A DNA stretch of 45,692 nucleotides from Plectonema cf. radiosum LEGE 06105 (lineage in GTDB: Bacteria > Cyanobacteriota > Cyanobacteriia > Cyanobacteriales > Nostocaceae). Under the pieces are notes generated by a model. The model saw nothing but the letters and a program-made list of their open reading frames with translations, searched no databases and was not told the origin of the DNA. Positions within the stretch are counted from its first letter, which is position 1; each line of letters starts with the position of its first letter. Shown here piece by piece: positions 26,830-36,333 of this stretch. A program made the position numbers and the translations under genes. Where the stretch lies: NCBI RefSeq assembly GCF_015207665.1, contig NZ_JADEWL010000048.1, forward strand, positions 1-45,692, given 5' to 3'.

Positions 26830-27852
26830 TCATAAAACGCCTTTTTCGCTGAGATTTTGGGAGTTAATGCGTTGTAATACCTGATTGTCTACAGCTTCTT
26901 TTGCCAGACGAATGGCATTGAAAATTGAAGGAGCTTGGGAGCTACCGTGACCAATTACACATATGCCGTTTACGCCTAAAAGTAAACCGCCGCCATGTTC
27001 TGCATGGTCAATCCGCTGTTTAAGTCGTTTCAGGTTTGGTTTTAAAATAGAACAGCCAATTTGACCGCGCAATCCTTGGGGTAATTCCTCGCGAATAATT
27101 TGCAGCAAAATTTCCCCGACTGCTTCAGCAAATTTTAATAAGACATTACCTACAAAACCATCACATACAATCACATCAAAATCACCGGAAAGTACATCGC
27201 GTCCTTCGGCGTTGCCAACAAATTTAATGTACGGATTTTCACTGATCATTTGGTGAGCGCGGATGGCAGCATCATTGCCTTTACACTCTTCTTCACCGAT
27301 ATTTAATAAACCTACTTTGGGTTCTGTAACACCCAAAACATACTGAGAATAAGCCGAGCCTAAAACGGCAAATTGCTCCAAAAATTGAGGACGACAATCT
27401 ACGTTAGCGCCAACATCAAGTATGAGGACTTGTTTGCTAGCCACCATCGTAGGGAATACCGCGCCGATTGCCGGACGGTCAATACCCGGAAGTCTTCCTA
27501 AACGAAGCAAAGCTGCTGCCATCGCTGCACCAGAATGACCGGCACTAATTACAGCATCCGCTTGTCCCTGCTTAACCAAACTCATCGCTACGTTGATAGA
27601 AGCCTTTGGTTTGCGTCTAATGCCGCTCAAAGCTTCCTCATCCATGGCGATTGTACCTTCTGCGGGGACAATTTCTACTTGTTCCGATTTTATTGATGAG
27701 GGCAGTATAGGTTCAATATCTTGGGGAGAGCCTACCAAAAGCACTTTTACACCCAATTCTTCGACAGCTCGCAGTGCGCCAGCCACGATTTCACCGGGTG
27801 CATTATCTCCTCCCATTGCATCAATAGCGATTCTTACGCCAGTCGATCCCAT
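26830..27852 (-). CDS. plsX: Phosphate acyltransferase
   Basis: A 340-residue PlsX, which converts acyl-ACP to acyl-phosphate, the donor for PlsY at the first glycerol-phosphate acylation. The signature IAIDAMGGDNAPGE begins at residue 8; VISAGHSGAAMA, GVFPT-like and EEECKGND segments and the C-terminal GVNGICVIGHGSS are all present. The start is ATG at 27852. It is the first gene of the lipid cluster, so the spacer upstream presumably holds the cluster's promoter. Confidence 0.97.
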   Translation of the reverse strand: MGSTGVRIAIDAMGGDNAPGEIVAGALRAVEELGVKVLLVGSPQDIEPILPSSIKSEQVEIVPAEGTIAMDEEALSGIRRKPKASINVAMSLVKQGQADAVISAGHSGAAMAAALLRLGRLPGIDRPAIGAVFPTMVASKQVLILDVGANVDCRPQFLEQFAVLGSAYSQYVLGVTEPKVGLLNIGEEECKGNDAAIRAHQMISENPYIKFVGNAEGRDVLSGDFDVIVCDGFVGNVLLKFAEAVGEILLQIIREELPQGLRGQIGCSILKPNLKRLKQRIDHAEHGGGLLLGVNGICVIGHGSSQAPSIFNAIRLAKEAVDNQVLQRINSQNLSEKGVL

Positions 27853-28182
27853 TGCTCAGAGCTTCCAGAAACCTTACAAATTTTACCAGATGCCTCTGCT
27901 AGTCGCAGCTTTATTTTTCGCTACCAAATCTTACTTTTATCAAGTAAGGCATCAACTTCTACTTTTGCTCAACATAACATGAATTTGCCTCTATCAGTCT
28001 ACTATCGAGACCCTAGGGGTAGATGTTTGGGGCAATAAGTACTTAAGCCTTCATTATTTATATAATTACTACTCAGTTATATTGCTGTTCCCTATTGCCT
28101 ATTCCCCCCAACCCTGCCTAGAAGAAATGTCTAATTAATCAAGGCACAGGTACTTATTTAGAAGATTATTAAAACAAATATT
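27853..28182. other. Divergent spacer upstream of plsX
   Basis: This 330-base spacer separates plsX from the divergent unknown gene at 28183. It has a short TTCCCTATTGCCTATTCCC heptad-like run at about 28086-28106. There is no RNA gene. FapR-type operators are not expected in cyanobacteria and none is seen. Confidence 0.45.
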
Positions 28183-29100
28183 ATGATACCCGTGATTCAA
28201 AATAAGCTTAAAATCATCGTCGGAATACCAGGACTGATTATAATTTCGATCCTTGTATTATCAGCCTACAGCATTTGCTCGGTTGTTCGAGACGCAAAAA
28301 GACTTGCTAAAGATACGCCATATTGCATTCAAATTAGTGGCGGTGATCGGACTGATTATAGACCTGCCAAAACTCTGCTAGATTTATCAATACAAAGAAT
28401 GCAGGGAAATAAATATAGTCAACACCATGCAATTCTTGTTTTAGGTCAAAAACCATCAATGCTGTACCACTGGTCTTATTGGAACAGTCAATTTAAACTG
28501 GATACCTTTAATCACCGAAGTGGAAACTTACCAGGCATCTACTGTCATCCCAAACGGTATTTTGTCAACAATCTTCCTTTTCTATTTCCTAAAATAAATA
28601 AAAATAAAAACTTATATGTCCGCTTTAGTCAGCAAGAGTTTTCAATTCCAAAAGCCTATCATCCAAGAGCTAACGGTGGGCAAAATCCAAATTTTAGTAT
28701 ATTTTTATCACCTAACTTTGAATCCCTCGGTAGAACGGCGAAGATTTACGAACAAATTTACATTCAAGTCGGAAAAAAACAAGTGAGCTTTATAAAAAAA
28801 TTTATGGAATCAATTTCTCAAGGAAAACAATTGAAAGAGTTAACAGTCGAAAATCAATGTATAAAACCTATGATTAGGAATGGTAAAGTTGATTCCGAGT
28901 GGATGTACTATACCGTAAATGATGCGAATGAATTCACTACTTTAATCGGGTGCTATTCCAAATCTTGTCAGCATCGCTTTATTTACAATGATATGCATAT
29001 TCTTTTTTACCATTCACCGCAGCGTCTTCCTCAGTGGAAACAAATGCAAAACGATTTGAAAAATCTACTTGATTCTTTCGCTATTGAGAGCAATAAGTAG
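28183..29100 (+). CDS. Unknown membrane-anchored or secreted protein
   Basis: A 305-residue protein that I do not recognise. An N-terminal hydrophobic segment (about 10-33) acts as an anchor or uncleaved signal, and the rest is polar and should be outside the cytoplasm. It is rich in aromatic and basic residues (for example HWSYWNSQF and NHRSGNLPG). Five cysteines beyond the anchor (near 48, 126, 224, 259 and 263) could form disulfides. There is no catalytic motif I can name. Its neighbours are plsX (divergent) and the PBP4 gene (same strand, 400 bases on), which give little guidance. Confidence 0.7.
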   Translation: MIPVIQNKLKIIVGIPGLIIISILVLSAYSICSVVRDAKRLAKDTPYCIQISGGDRTDYRPAKTLLDLSIQRMQGNKYSQHHAILVLGQKPSMLYHWSYWNSQFKLDTFNHRSGNLPGIYCHPKRYFVNNLPFLFPKINKNKNLYVRFSQQEFSIPKAYHPRANGGQNPNFSIFLSPNFESLGRTAKIYEQIYIQVGKKQVSFIKKFMESISQGKQLKELTVENQCIKPMIRNGKVDSEWMYYTVNDANEFTTLIGCYSKSCQHRFIYNDMHILFYHSPQRLPQWKQMQNDLKNLLDSFAIESNK

Positions 29101-29503
29101 TACTAAATACAAAAATATAGTAGTATATTCGCTAATTATTCAAACGAATCGCTCTTTGTTGTCAAAAATCAAAAAATTAGTGAAATTTACCTGATTTACT
29201 GCTGGATATCCAGAAGATATTCACAGCTATAAATCGATTTATCCCTTGAATTGGGTTGAAAACACTCAACTTAAACTGGTCTTTTTTATCCGTAGATTTA
29301 GGGCGATGGCAACGAGAAGTGTAATAATAATCGTTGCGCGAAAAATTCAAGCAAACTTGAGATTAATAGCAAAAATTTGTTATATTACCCTCTTCACGTA
29401 AGCAATAATCAACGGCTATGATTACGAGCATGAATAATGGGTTTGCAATGCGTGCGTAGTATTACAGCAGCAATGATAGCTACAACTTGTATAGGAGTAA
29501 AGG
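29101..29503. other. Spacer upstream of the carboxypeptidase gene
   Basis: About 400 bases without an ORF. The final segment carries AGGAG nine bases before the start of the carboxypeptidase gene. No hairpin of note. Confidence 0.45.
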
Positions 29504-30826
29504 ATGCTGGAATTATTTGGTTCGGGTTTAATGTCTTTGTGGTTAGATATGGCAGGAGTCAAAGTTCAGCCAATGCAGGCTTTTGATGTTTTGGCTTGGC
29601 AAACGGGTCCTGGATTAGTTCTCACACCCGATCCAAATCCAGGCAGGAATAATATGATACAAGAATATTTAAAAGAACTAGAAACATTAAAATTAATCAA
29701 ACCCGAACAAACTACCCTCCAAGGTATTTGGATACAGTCAGGTCCGATGCTGATGGCTAATCATGAAGCTACCAAACCTCTACCTGCTGCGTCTTTAACA
29801 AAAATTGCTACTTCACTTGCTGTACTCAAACATTTGGGTCCCGACCATAAATTTGAAACTTTGATCGGTGCCACTGGACCAATTAAAAATGGTGTTTTAG
29901 AAGGAAATTTAGTCATTAATGCTACCGGAGACCCTTTATTTGTCTGGGAAGAAGCAATTACTATTGCTAATATGCTCAACAAAATGGGCATCAAGCGAGT
30001 TAATGGCAATTTAATTGTTGTTGGTAAATTTGCGATGAATTTCCAGCGCAATCCCCAATTAGCAGGAGAAGCATTCAAAAGCGCCCTCAATTTTGCCACT
30101 TGGCCTCGTCAGATCAATATGCAATACTCCCGTATGGCTAAAGGTACTCCCAAACCCCAAGTTATAATTACTGGCAAAGTTGAAGCGGCTGAAGAGGTGG
30201 AATCCTCTCAAACTCACCTCATACGTCATTACTCCTTACCGATGACACAGTTAATTAATGAGATGAACGTTTTTAGCAATAATGAAATGGCTGAAATGCT
30301 CGCAGAATCAGTCGGAGGAGCAAGGGTAGTCCAGTCAACTGCGGCAGAACTTGCAAGAGTACCGCAATCGGAAATTCAATTGATCAATGGCTCCGGACTC
30401 GGACAAGAAAATCGAATTTCTGCACGAGCTGCTACTGCAATGTTAATGGCAATTCAACGTTTAGCAGCCCCTCACAATTTAACCGTAGCTGACTTTTTCC
30501 CTACTTCCGGGTTAGACTATCGCGGCACAACTTACGCTAGACGCATTCCTAAAGATACCGCTTTTAAAACTGGCACCTTAAGTGATGTTAGTAGCTTAGC
30601 TGGAGTCATGCCCACAAAAAATCGCGGTTTAGTTTGGTTTGCTATTATTAATAAAGGTACATTTGTACCTGGTTTTCGTTCCCAACAGGACAAGTTACTG
30701 CAAGCAATGCTTAAAGAATTAGAAGTCCAAGCAACTGATTCAACTGGTATTAGTCCGACTTCTGGGAAAAAAGTCATACCGGAATTCGGTAAAAATACTC
30801 ATAATGAAGTGTTGTATAAAAGCTGA
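29504..30826 (+). CDS. dacB: D-alanyl-D-alanine carboxypeptidase, PBP4/DacB type (peptidase S13)
   Basis: A 440-residue class C low-molecular-weight penicillin-binding protein that trims or cleaves peptidoglycan peptides. The three active-site motifs are S97-LT-K100 (AASLTKIA), S258-N-N260 (FSNNEMAE) and K355-T-G (FKTGTLSD). The long interval between the first two accommodates the PBP4 inserted domains. No signal peptide is visible from the chosen start, but the start has the best Shine-Dalgarno of the window (AGGAGTAAAGG before ATG), so export may rely on an atypical N-terminus, as in related cyanobacterial proteins. Downstream is the parD gene, 68 bases away. Confidence 0.93.
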   Translation: MLELFGSGLMSLWLDMAGVKVQPMQAFDVLAWQTGPGLVLTPDPNPGRNNMIQEYLKELETLKLIKPEQTTLQGIWIQSGPMLMANHEATKPLPAASLTKIATSLAVLKHLGPDHKFETLIGATGPIKNGVLEGNLVINATGDPLFVWEEAITIANMLNKMGIKRVNGNLIVVGKFAMNFQRNPQLAGEAFKSALNFATWPRQINMQYSRMAKGTPKPQVIITGKVEAAEEVESSQTHLIRHYSLPMTQLINEMNVFSNNEMAEMLAESVGGARVVQSTAAELARVPQSEIQLINGSGLGQENRISARAATAMLMAIQRLAAPHNLTVADFFPTSGLDYRGTTYARRIPKDTAFKTGTLSDVSSLAGVMPTKNRGLVWFAIINKGTFVPGFRSQQDKLLQAMLKELEVQATDSTGISPTSGKKVIPEFGKNTHNEVLYKS

Positions 30827-30894
30827 ATTCAATTATCAATTTGGAAATTGAGGATTGGGTAAGCTTGCTTTTATTTGACAAAAAAGGATAAGCA

Positions 30895-31152
30895 ATGAAT
30901 ATTCAACTCAAACCAGAACACGAGAAATTTATTCAAGCACAAGTAGCTATGGGTAGATTCATTAGTGCAGATGATGTTATCAATGAGGCTTTTAAACTTT
31001 TAGAAGAAAGAGAACGAAAATTAGCAGAATTACGGCAAAAAATAGCGCTTGGGACTGAACAAATTATCCAAGGTAAAGTTACCGATGGGGAGATAGTTTT
31101 TGCACGGTTTCAAGAAAAGATACGTCAGATTGCTGAGGAATCAGAAGAATGA
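30895..31152 (+). CDS. parD: ParD-like antitoxin
   Basis: An 85-residue ParD/CopG-type antitoxin. The N-terminal ribbon-helix-helix is visible (MNIQLKPEHEKFIQAQV, then the FISADDVINEAFKLLEE helix), followed by a charged tail that would wrap the toxin. AAAGGA seven bases before ATG is a fair Shine-Dalgarno. It overlaps the toxin gene by ATGA (31149-31152), the normal translational coupling of parDE. The antitoxin looks intact although the toxin is broken. Confidence 0.9.
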   Translation: MNIQLKPEHEKFIQAQVAMGRFISADDVINEAFKLLEERERKLAELRQKIALGTEQIIQGKVTDGEIVFARFQEKIRQIAEESEE

Positions 31153-31572
31153 GTAATTATTCATTTTCTGATGAGGCAATCCAAGATTTAGATGAAATTT
31201 GTGAATATATTGCTCGCAGTAATGCTAAAGCTGCGAGCAAGCTTTTTGATGATATACGTAAAAAGTGTAAATTAGTAGCTGGTTTTCCTAATATGGGTAA
31301 AAGTTATGAAAAACTAGCACCAAATCTACACGGCTTTATTGTGGATGATTATGGCGGTTTTCACTTGGATGCAATACAAAATTGACCTCACCCCGCCCTC
31401 TGGGCACCCCTCTCCTTATGAAGGAGAGGGGAAGGGGGTGAGGTTTTAGTGTATTGGACTCAACTGAAATTTGCTATATGTTGTGTTTTACTACCCTAGA
31501 GAAGATGGAATTGATATAACTCGTGTGATAAGTGGTTGTCGAGATTTAGAATCACTATTTTCTGATGACTAA
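31149..31572 (+). pseudogene. parE: ParE toxin interrupted by a palindromic element
   Basis: The first 68 codons read as a ParE/RelE-superfamily toxin (SFSDEAIQDLDEICEYIAR, then FPNMGKSYEKLAPNLHGFIVDDY). The frame then enters a 127-base insertion and stops at 31385 after nine foreign residues. Downstream of the insertion the original 3' end resumes: VVFYYPREDGIDITRVISG...LESLFSDD with a stop at 31570-31572. Joining 31353 to 31481 restores an intact ParE of about 98 codons, the usual length. The 78-residue product lacks the C-terminal strand that ParE needs for activity, so it is probably inactive. Confidence 0.93.
31354..31480. mobile_element. MITE-like palindromic element inside parE, with TATG duplication
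   Basis: The 127-base insertion is flanked by TATG (31350-31353 and 31477-31480), a likely target duplication. Its ends are imperfect inverted repeats of about 33 bases (the left begins GCGGTTTTCACTTGG, the right end complemented begins GCAAATTTCAGTTG). The middle is a GC-rich hairpin with CCTCACCCCGCCCTC and CCCCTCTCCTTATGAAGGAGAGGGG (a stem of nine or more base pairs). There is no coding capacity, so it was mobilised in trans. Confidence 0.88.
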
Positions 31573-31668
31573 GAATGTGATGAAATTATTAGAACAGGGG
31601 TAAAATTTTGACATTATGAACATTCCCAATTACCTATTACCCCCGAACCTTATTACCTACTTCCTAAT

Positions 31669-32829
31669 TTAATTCTTTAATTGTGGAATAATTTCTGTAA
31701 TTACTCTATCTCCCGAATTTCCTCCTTTAACCACCACATTTTCGGTTTGCAAATTACCAGTAGCCGTTTCACCTTTAAAAGTAAATCGAGGACTTGTTTG
31801 ACTGTATGTGACGTTTCCAGAAGCTTCTACTAATTGTTTGTCTAAATACCAAGTTAAATTATTCGATTGGATTGACTGACCTTTTTGTCCAACACCTTTA
31901 ACATCTCCTTGGACATATACTGTTTTTTGAGGGATTTTTAATTCACCCCGATTCCCACTTACAGTTACATTTTCAGTACGATGTACCACTTTCAAAGGTG
32001 CATTTGTTTTTACTCTTTCGGCTTTGATATTCCAAGTCATAGAGTTACTAGCTATTTGTACCAAGGGGTCTAGTAATTCAATGAAGGCGTTTTTTGTGAT
32101 ATTCACAATTTCTGTTTTCAAAAAAACCGACGCAGCATCTCCCCTACCACGCTGAGTAACTTTATTATCCTGGAAACGGTCAATTTGCATTGGGCGATCG
32201 CCAATTAATTTTTCCTGTTTAATCATCCAGGTTAACTGCTCGGTTCGCATTTGTAATTGGGGTTCTACTGATTTTGCTACTACTCCCCCAAAAAAATCAA
32301 TCCGCTGTTCGCGAGTTTTAACTTTTGCTTCTTGAGCTACTGCTTGCAATTGTTTATGAGTACCGTTAAGTTGATTACGAACAATAAGTAAGTCTTCTTG
32401 TGGTCGCCATTCTAATTCATTACCGCGCAATACAACACCGTTCTCCGGGTCTGTAGCCACAATTTGACCTTTGAGAAACAATTGCTTTCCATCTTGTCTA
32501 ATATCAGCTTTTTGTGCGGTGACTTTATAAACTATTTTACCGTCTTGATATAATTCACCATCTGGATTTTCAGCTTCACCAATTTGTTTTTCTTTGGTGT
32601 ATTTAGCTTGTTTGGCGTTTACTTTCCAAATTGGTTGACCTTTTTCATCAAACTGTTCTAAAGCTACTCCTTGAAAAGTAAATTTACTTTCCTCTTCTTG
32701 GACTGATGCGGTTTCATCTGGTTCTTCGTTAATACTAGGCTTGTTAGTTCCACAGCTAGCTAATGTCAATAGAAAGAAGGCACATAATAGAAAATATAGA
32801 TTAAAAACTTTGTAACTTAAATTTTTCAT
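31669..32829 (-). CDS. lptC: LptC-like lipopolysaccharide export lipoprotein
   Basis: A 386-residue lipoprotein from ATG 32829 (an upstream ATG at 32871 adds 14 residues before the signal peptide). The signal sequence ends in the lipobox LASC with C26. The rest is a long series of beta strands of the LptC/OstA-N type: repeated patterns such as FTFQGVALEQFDEKGQPIWK, QKADIRQDGKQLFLKG and KTVYVQGDVKGVGQ. Cyanobacterial LptC homologues are longer than the 191-residue E. coli protein, as seen here, and appear to hold two or more beta-jellyroll units. It would pass LPS from LptB2FG to the periplasmic bridge. No other lpt gene is in the window. Confidence 0.9.
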   Translation of the reverse strand: MKNLSYKVFNLYFLLCAFFLLTLASCGTNKPSINEEPDETASVQEEESKFTFQGVALEQFDEKGQPIWKVNAKQAKYTKEKQIGEAENPDGELYQDGKIVYKVTAQKADIRQDGKQLFLKGQIVATDPENGVVLRGNELEWRPQEDLLIVRNQLNGTHKQLQAVAQEAKVKTREQRIDFFGGVVAKSVEPQLQMRTEQLTWMIKQEKLIGDRPMQIDRFQDNKVTQRGRGDAASVFLKTEIVNITKNAFIELLDPLVQIASNSMTWNIKAERVKTNAPLKVVHRTENVTVSGNRGELKIPQKTVYVQGDVKGVGQKGQSIQSNNLTWYLDKQLVEASGNVTYSQTSPRFTFKGETATGNLQTENVVVKGGNSGDRVITEIIPQLKN

Positions 32830-32930
32830 CCTGTTTATATTAGACAGTTGTTTGCACCATACTGCATTCACAGACGTAAAAATTTAACGTGAGTACCCCC
32901 GAAGTAAAAATAAACTACGACGATAATCAT

Positions 32931-33074
32931 AGAAGTCGGGTTTTTATGAGAATTTCTGGTGTTACGGATATTCAGATCGTAAAAACCCGACTTCTTAGTG
33001 ATTAAGTTTTACAAGTCGGGTTTTTGCCTTACATATCTCTAACACAATATAACTGCGATCAAAACCCGACTTCT
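32931..33074. repeat. Palindromic repeat, AGAAGTCGGGTTTTT family, tandem copies C1 and C2
   Basis: Two successive hairpins: arms at 32931-32945 with 32981-32995, and at 33011-33025 with 33061-33074. Loop sequences are related to copy A (a shared ATATC-GTAACAC core, in C1 on the other strand). They lie between two minus-strand genes, lptC and the LabA-like gene. Confidence 0.88.
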
Positions 33075-33112
33075 CACCGCACAGGAAAGTTAAAGACAAA
33101 AGGTATTGAGCT

Positions 33113-33745
33113 TTATTCCTGAACTTCTAAACGAGGATTTAGCATTTCAGGTGATTGTTCCAAAAAACTCATTTCGGGTAATGGTCGATAGGGATATCCT
33201 TGACGAGGAGTCTTTTGAATATCGTCTTTGACCGCTTCTAAATCAATATAACGGTCGGAAACGTTAATTAAACTGTCGCTGGTCATCGATCGCAAACTAA
33301 CTACCTCTACCCTAACACCACGATAGCTAACCGAATTGACTGCATATGCTAAATCCCCATCACCACTAACTAAAACCGCAGTGTCATAAGAATCTACTAA
33401 AGCCATCATATCTACTGCTATTTCCACATCCAAATTAGCTTTTTTCGAGCCATCTGGTAACTGTACCAAATCTTTCGCAATCACCCTATAACCATTGCGT
33501 CGCATCCACAACAAAAATCCTTGCTGTTTCTCATTTGTTCGGTCTACACCTGTATAAAAAAACGAGCGCAACAATCTAGAACCACCTGTTAATCTAGAAA
33601 GTAACTTGGTGTAATCAATTTCAATTCCTAGCTGTAACGCCGCATAAAACAAATTTGAACCATCAATAAATATGGCTACACGACCTCGATTCTCTAAAAC
33701 TTGTTCTGGCGTAAATATTGATTCTTCTTGTATATTATTCAACAT
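33113..33745 (-). CDS. LabA-like NYN-domain protein
   Basis: A 210-residue NYN (PIN-like) domain protein of the LabA/DUF88 family. Acidic residues of the nuclease-like site are visible: D28 and N31 (FIDGSN), D106 and D112 (LDVEIAVDM), and D129 and D131 (SGDGDLAY). In Synechococcus elongatus, LabA is needed for feedback repression of circadian output by KaiC; related LalA proteins exist, and the biochemical activity is unproven. GAGG about ten bases before the ATG is a fair Shine-Dalgarno. It lies upstream of lptC and downstream of metG on the same strand, with spacers that suggest separate transcripts. Confidence 0.88.
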   Translation of the reverse strand: MLNNIQEESIFTPEQVLENRGRVAIFIDGSNLFYAALQLGIEIDYTKLLSRLTGGSRLLRSFFYTGVDRTNEKQQGFLLWMRRNGYRVIAKDLVQLPDGSKKANLDVEIAVDMMALVDSYDTAVLVSGDGDLAYAVNSVSYRGVRVEVVSLRSMTSDSLINVSDRYIDLEAVKDDIQKTPRQGYPYRPLPEMSFLEQSPEMLNPRLEVQE

Positions 33746-34021
33746 TGTTCTGATACCTCTTTTTTTATTTTTGCAATTATTTTTGTTATTTTTGTAATCA
33801 TTTAAACCTATAACTTACATATATACGTAAGTTACGGGGATTTATGGCGATTTTTCAAGGCTAATATTTATAATGTTTATCGCCGCGATCGATTAAATTT
33901 CTCTAAATCGATTTTGGATTTAAAATTAACGATTAGATCGGTATTTGAGATTTTGCTGTTTGTAGCTGGAAATACAATCTATCATTCAAAATCCAAAATC
34001 CTTTCATGGAAATAATCTTTC

Positions 34022-35614
34022 TCAATCCAATTCAATACTTTGAAAGATTGGCTTTGCTTCACCTAATTGTTGTTCGCTACTCAACAATCCCCAGTTTCCA
34101 TGTACAGCAAAGGGTAGGACACTTGCAGCTTCTGTTTGATTATTAAAATCAATTTCAAAACCTAGCTGCTGGTATATATCGCTACTAATGTTAGGAATTA
34201 CGGGGGAAAGTAAATAAGCCGCCAACCTTACTGATTCTAGAACAACGTACAAAACTTGTTCTAATTCTTGCTGTTGTCCTTGTTTATATAATGACCAAGG
34301 TGCTTGTTCGTCAATATACTTATTACAAGCTTGCGACAACCTCAAAATAGCTTCACAGCCTCGATCAAAAGCTAAAACTTCGTAGCTAGTTTTAACTTGT
34401 TCGCCTAATTGCAAACCAATTGCTTTGATCGGATTATCTTGAGGAATATTTTCGTTTGCAATTGACGCTAAATTTCCTGCACAGTATTTTTTGACCATTT
34501 TTAAAGTGCGATTCAGCAAATTACCTAAGTTCTTCGCCAAATCTGCATTCAGAACCTCAACAAATCTAACTTCATTAAAATCTCCATCTTTACCAAAACC
34601 GATTTCCTTAATAAAGTAATAACGAACTGCATCTGAACCATATTTCTCTACTAAGGCTATGGGGTCGATGGTATTACCCATGCTTTTACCCATCTTCTGA
34701 CCATCTTTGGTTAAAAAACCGTGTCCAAATACTCTTTCTGGTAAAGCTAAATCGGCACTCATTAACATTGCTGGCCAATAAACTGCGTGAAAGCGTAAAA
34801 TATCTTTACCTATTAAATGCAAATTTATCGGATACCATTTAGCCAAAGCGTTTTCTAAAGTCGGCTCGTCGTCGGGTTCTAACAGCGCCGTGATGTATCC
34901 GAGTAAAGCGTCAAACCAAACATACAGGGTATGCTTTGGATCGCTGGGTACGGGAAAACCCCACTCAACATTCACCCGCGAAATTGAAAAATCCTGCAAT
35001 CCTCCTTTGACGAAATTAACAACTTCATTTCGCCGACTTTCTGGTTGAATAAAATCTAGTCTCGACTGATACAATTCTTCGAGATGGTTTTGATATTTTG
35101 ATAACCTAAAGAAATAATTTTCTTCATCTCGCCATTCAACTTCTTTATTCGTATGAATCGGACAGCGATGTCCTTCTAATAATTCCCTTTCTTCTTTGAA
35201 TTCTTCACAGGCTACGCAGTACCAACCTTTTTGCTGTCCGAGGTATATATCACCTTTTTGCAAAACTCGATTATAGAATTCTTTAACTATGAATTCATGA
35301 CGAATATCGGTAGTGCGGATAAAACGGTCGTATTGAATATTAAGCAATTTCCACAAAGATACGAATTCAGCAGAAATTTGGTTGCTAAATTTTTGAGGCT
35401 CGATACCTTTACTTTCTGCGGTTTGCTGAATTTTCTGTCCGTGTTCGTCAGTTCCCGTAACGAAAATTACCTGACGACCCAAAAGCCTTTGAAACCTTGC
35501 CATCACATCTGCCGCCATCGTTGGGTAAGCACTACCGATATGAGGCAAACCGTTTACATAATATAGCGGTGTCGTCAGTGCAAATGTATTTTTTGTTTTA
35601 TCCACTAGACTCAT
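34022..35614 (-). CDS. metG: Methionyl-tRNA synthetase
   Basis: A class I synthetase of about 530 residues, charging tRNA-Met. The HIGH motif is PHIGSAY near the N-terminus and the KMSKS loop is KMGKSMGN in the middle. The connective peptide has a zinc-binding set CVAC...CPIH. The ATG at 35614 is chosen; a TTG six bases upstream is less likely. The protein ends after the anticodon-binding helices, without the C-terminal dimerisation or tRNA-binding extension found in some bacteria. Confidence 0.97.
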   Translation of the reverse strand: MSLVDKTKNTFALTTPLYYVNGLPHIGSAYPTMAADVMARFQRLLGRQVIFVTGTDEHGQKIQQTAESKGIEPQKFSNQISAEFVSLWKLLNIQYDRFIRTTDIRHEFIVKEFYNRVLQKGDIYLGQQKGWYCVACEEFKEERELLEGHRCPIHTNKEVEWRDEENYFFRLSKYQNHLEELYQSRLDFIQPESRRNEVVNFVKGGLQDFSISRVNVEWGFPVPSDPKHTLYVWFDALLGYITALLEPDDEPTLENALAKWYPINLHLIGKDILRFHAVYWPAMLMSADLALPERVFGHGFLTKDGQKMGKSMGNTIDPIALVEKYGSDAVRYYFIKEIGFGKDGDFNEVRFVEVLNADLAKNLGNLLNRTLKMVKKYCAGNLASIANENIPQDNPIKAIGLQLGEQVKTSYEVLAFDRGCEAILRLSQACNKYIDEQAPWSLYKQGQQQELEQVLYVVLESVRLAAYLLSPVIPNISSDIYQQLGFEIDFNNQTEAASVLPFAVHGNWGLLSSEQQLGEAKPIFQSIELD

Positions 35615-36333
35615 GCACAAATAAAATTACTTTAAAAAAAAACTGTTTTCTATCCAACATTTTTAGGCAAAACCACGTAATTATACAACATTGCCTATGT
35701 TTTTTCAAGTCGCATTTTAATATTAACAAATTAATTTGCTTTCGGTTTATTTAAAAATGAGTATCAATTAAACTGATTATAATTGATTATAATAATTAAT
35801 TATCATAGATTTATATCATAAATTTATTGCTCAATTATTGATCAAATTTTTTCCAAATGATTGTCAGTCTGAATACAAATAGTTTTTATGCATGATATTT
35901 TTTGATATTTTTTATTTATACAAAATATAAAATTTTCTGTATTTAGATATCAAAATAGTCAAAAAATCATCAAACGAAGCTGAAATATTCTTGTAAAATT
36001 TATATTTAAAAATTATGATTCTGAATAATCTGCTGCTAATTTTTTGCTCGCGAGCAACTTTGCTATCTACAACAAGATTTAGCTACTATCAGAATCCCAT
36101 CTCTATTCATATATCTTTGTGACTATATTTGTAATTGCCTTTGGACAAAATCACTCACTCATATTTATGATGTCCATATCAGCAAAAAGTGGCAACAATT
36201 ATAGTAAAATAATTAACCCAAAGTTGTGAATCAGAAATCACAGACTTATTTTTATCTAAGTACCATCGCTCAAATGCTTTTTCAATGATTTTTATAAATT
36301 AACTATTGACAATTAATAATTAATAAATAACTA
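35615..36333. other. Very AT-rich divergent spacer
   Basis: About 720 bases between metG and the hydrolase gene, mostly AT-rich. A 14-base perfect palindrome TTGCTCGCGAGCAA (36044-36057) stands out as a possible operator. No T-box, RNA gene or ORF with a recognisable product is visible. Confidence 0.5.
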
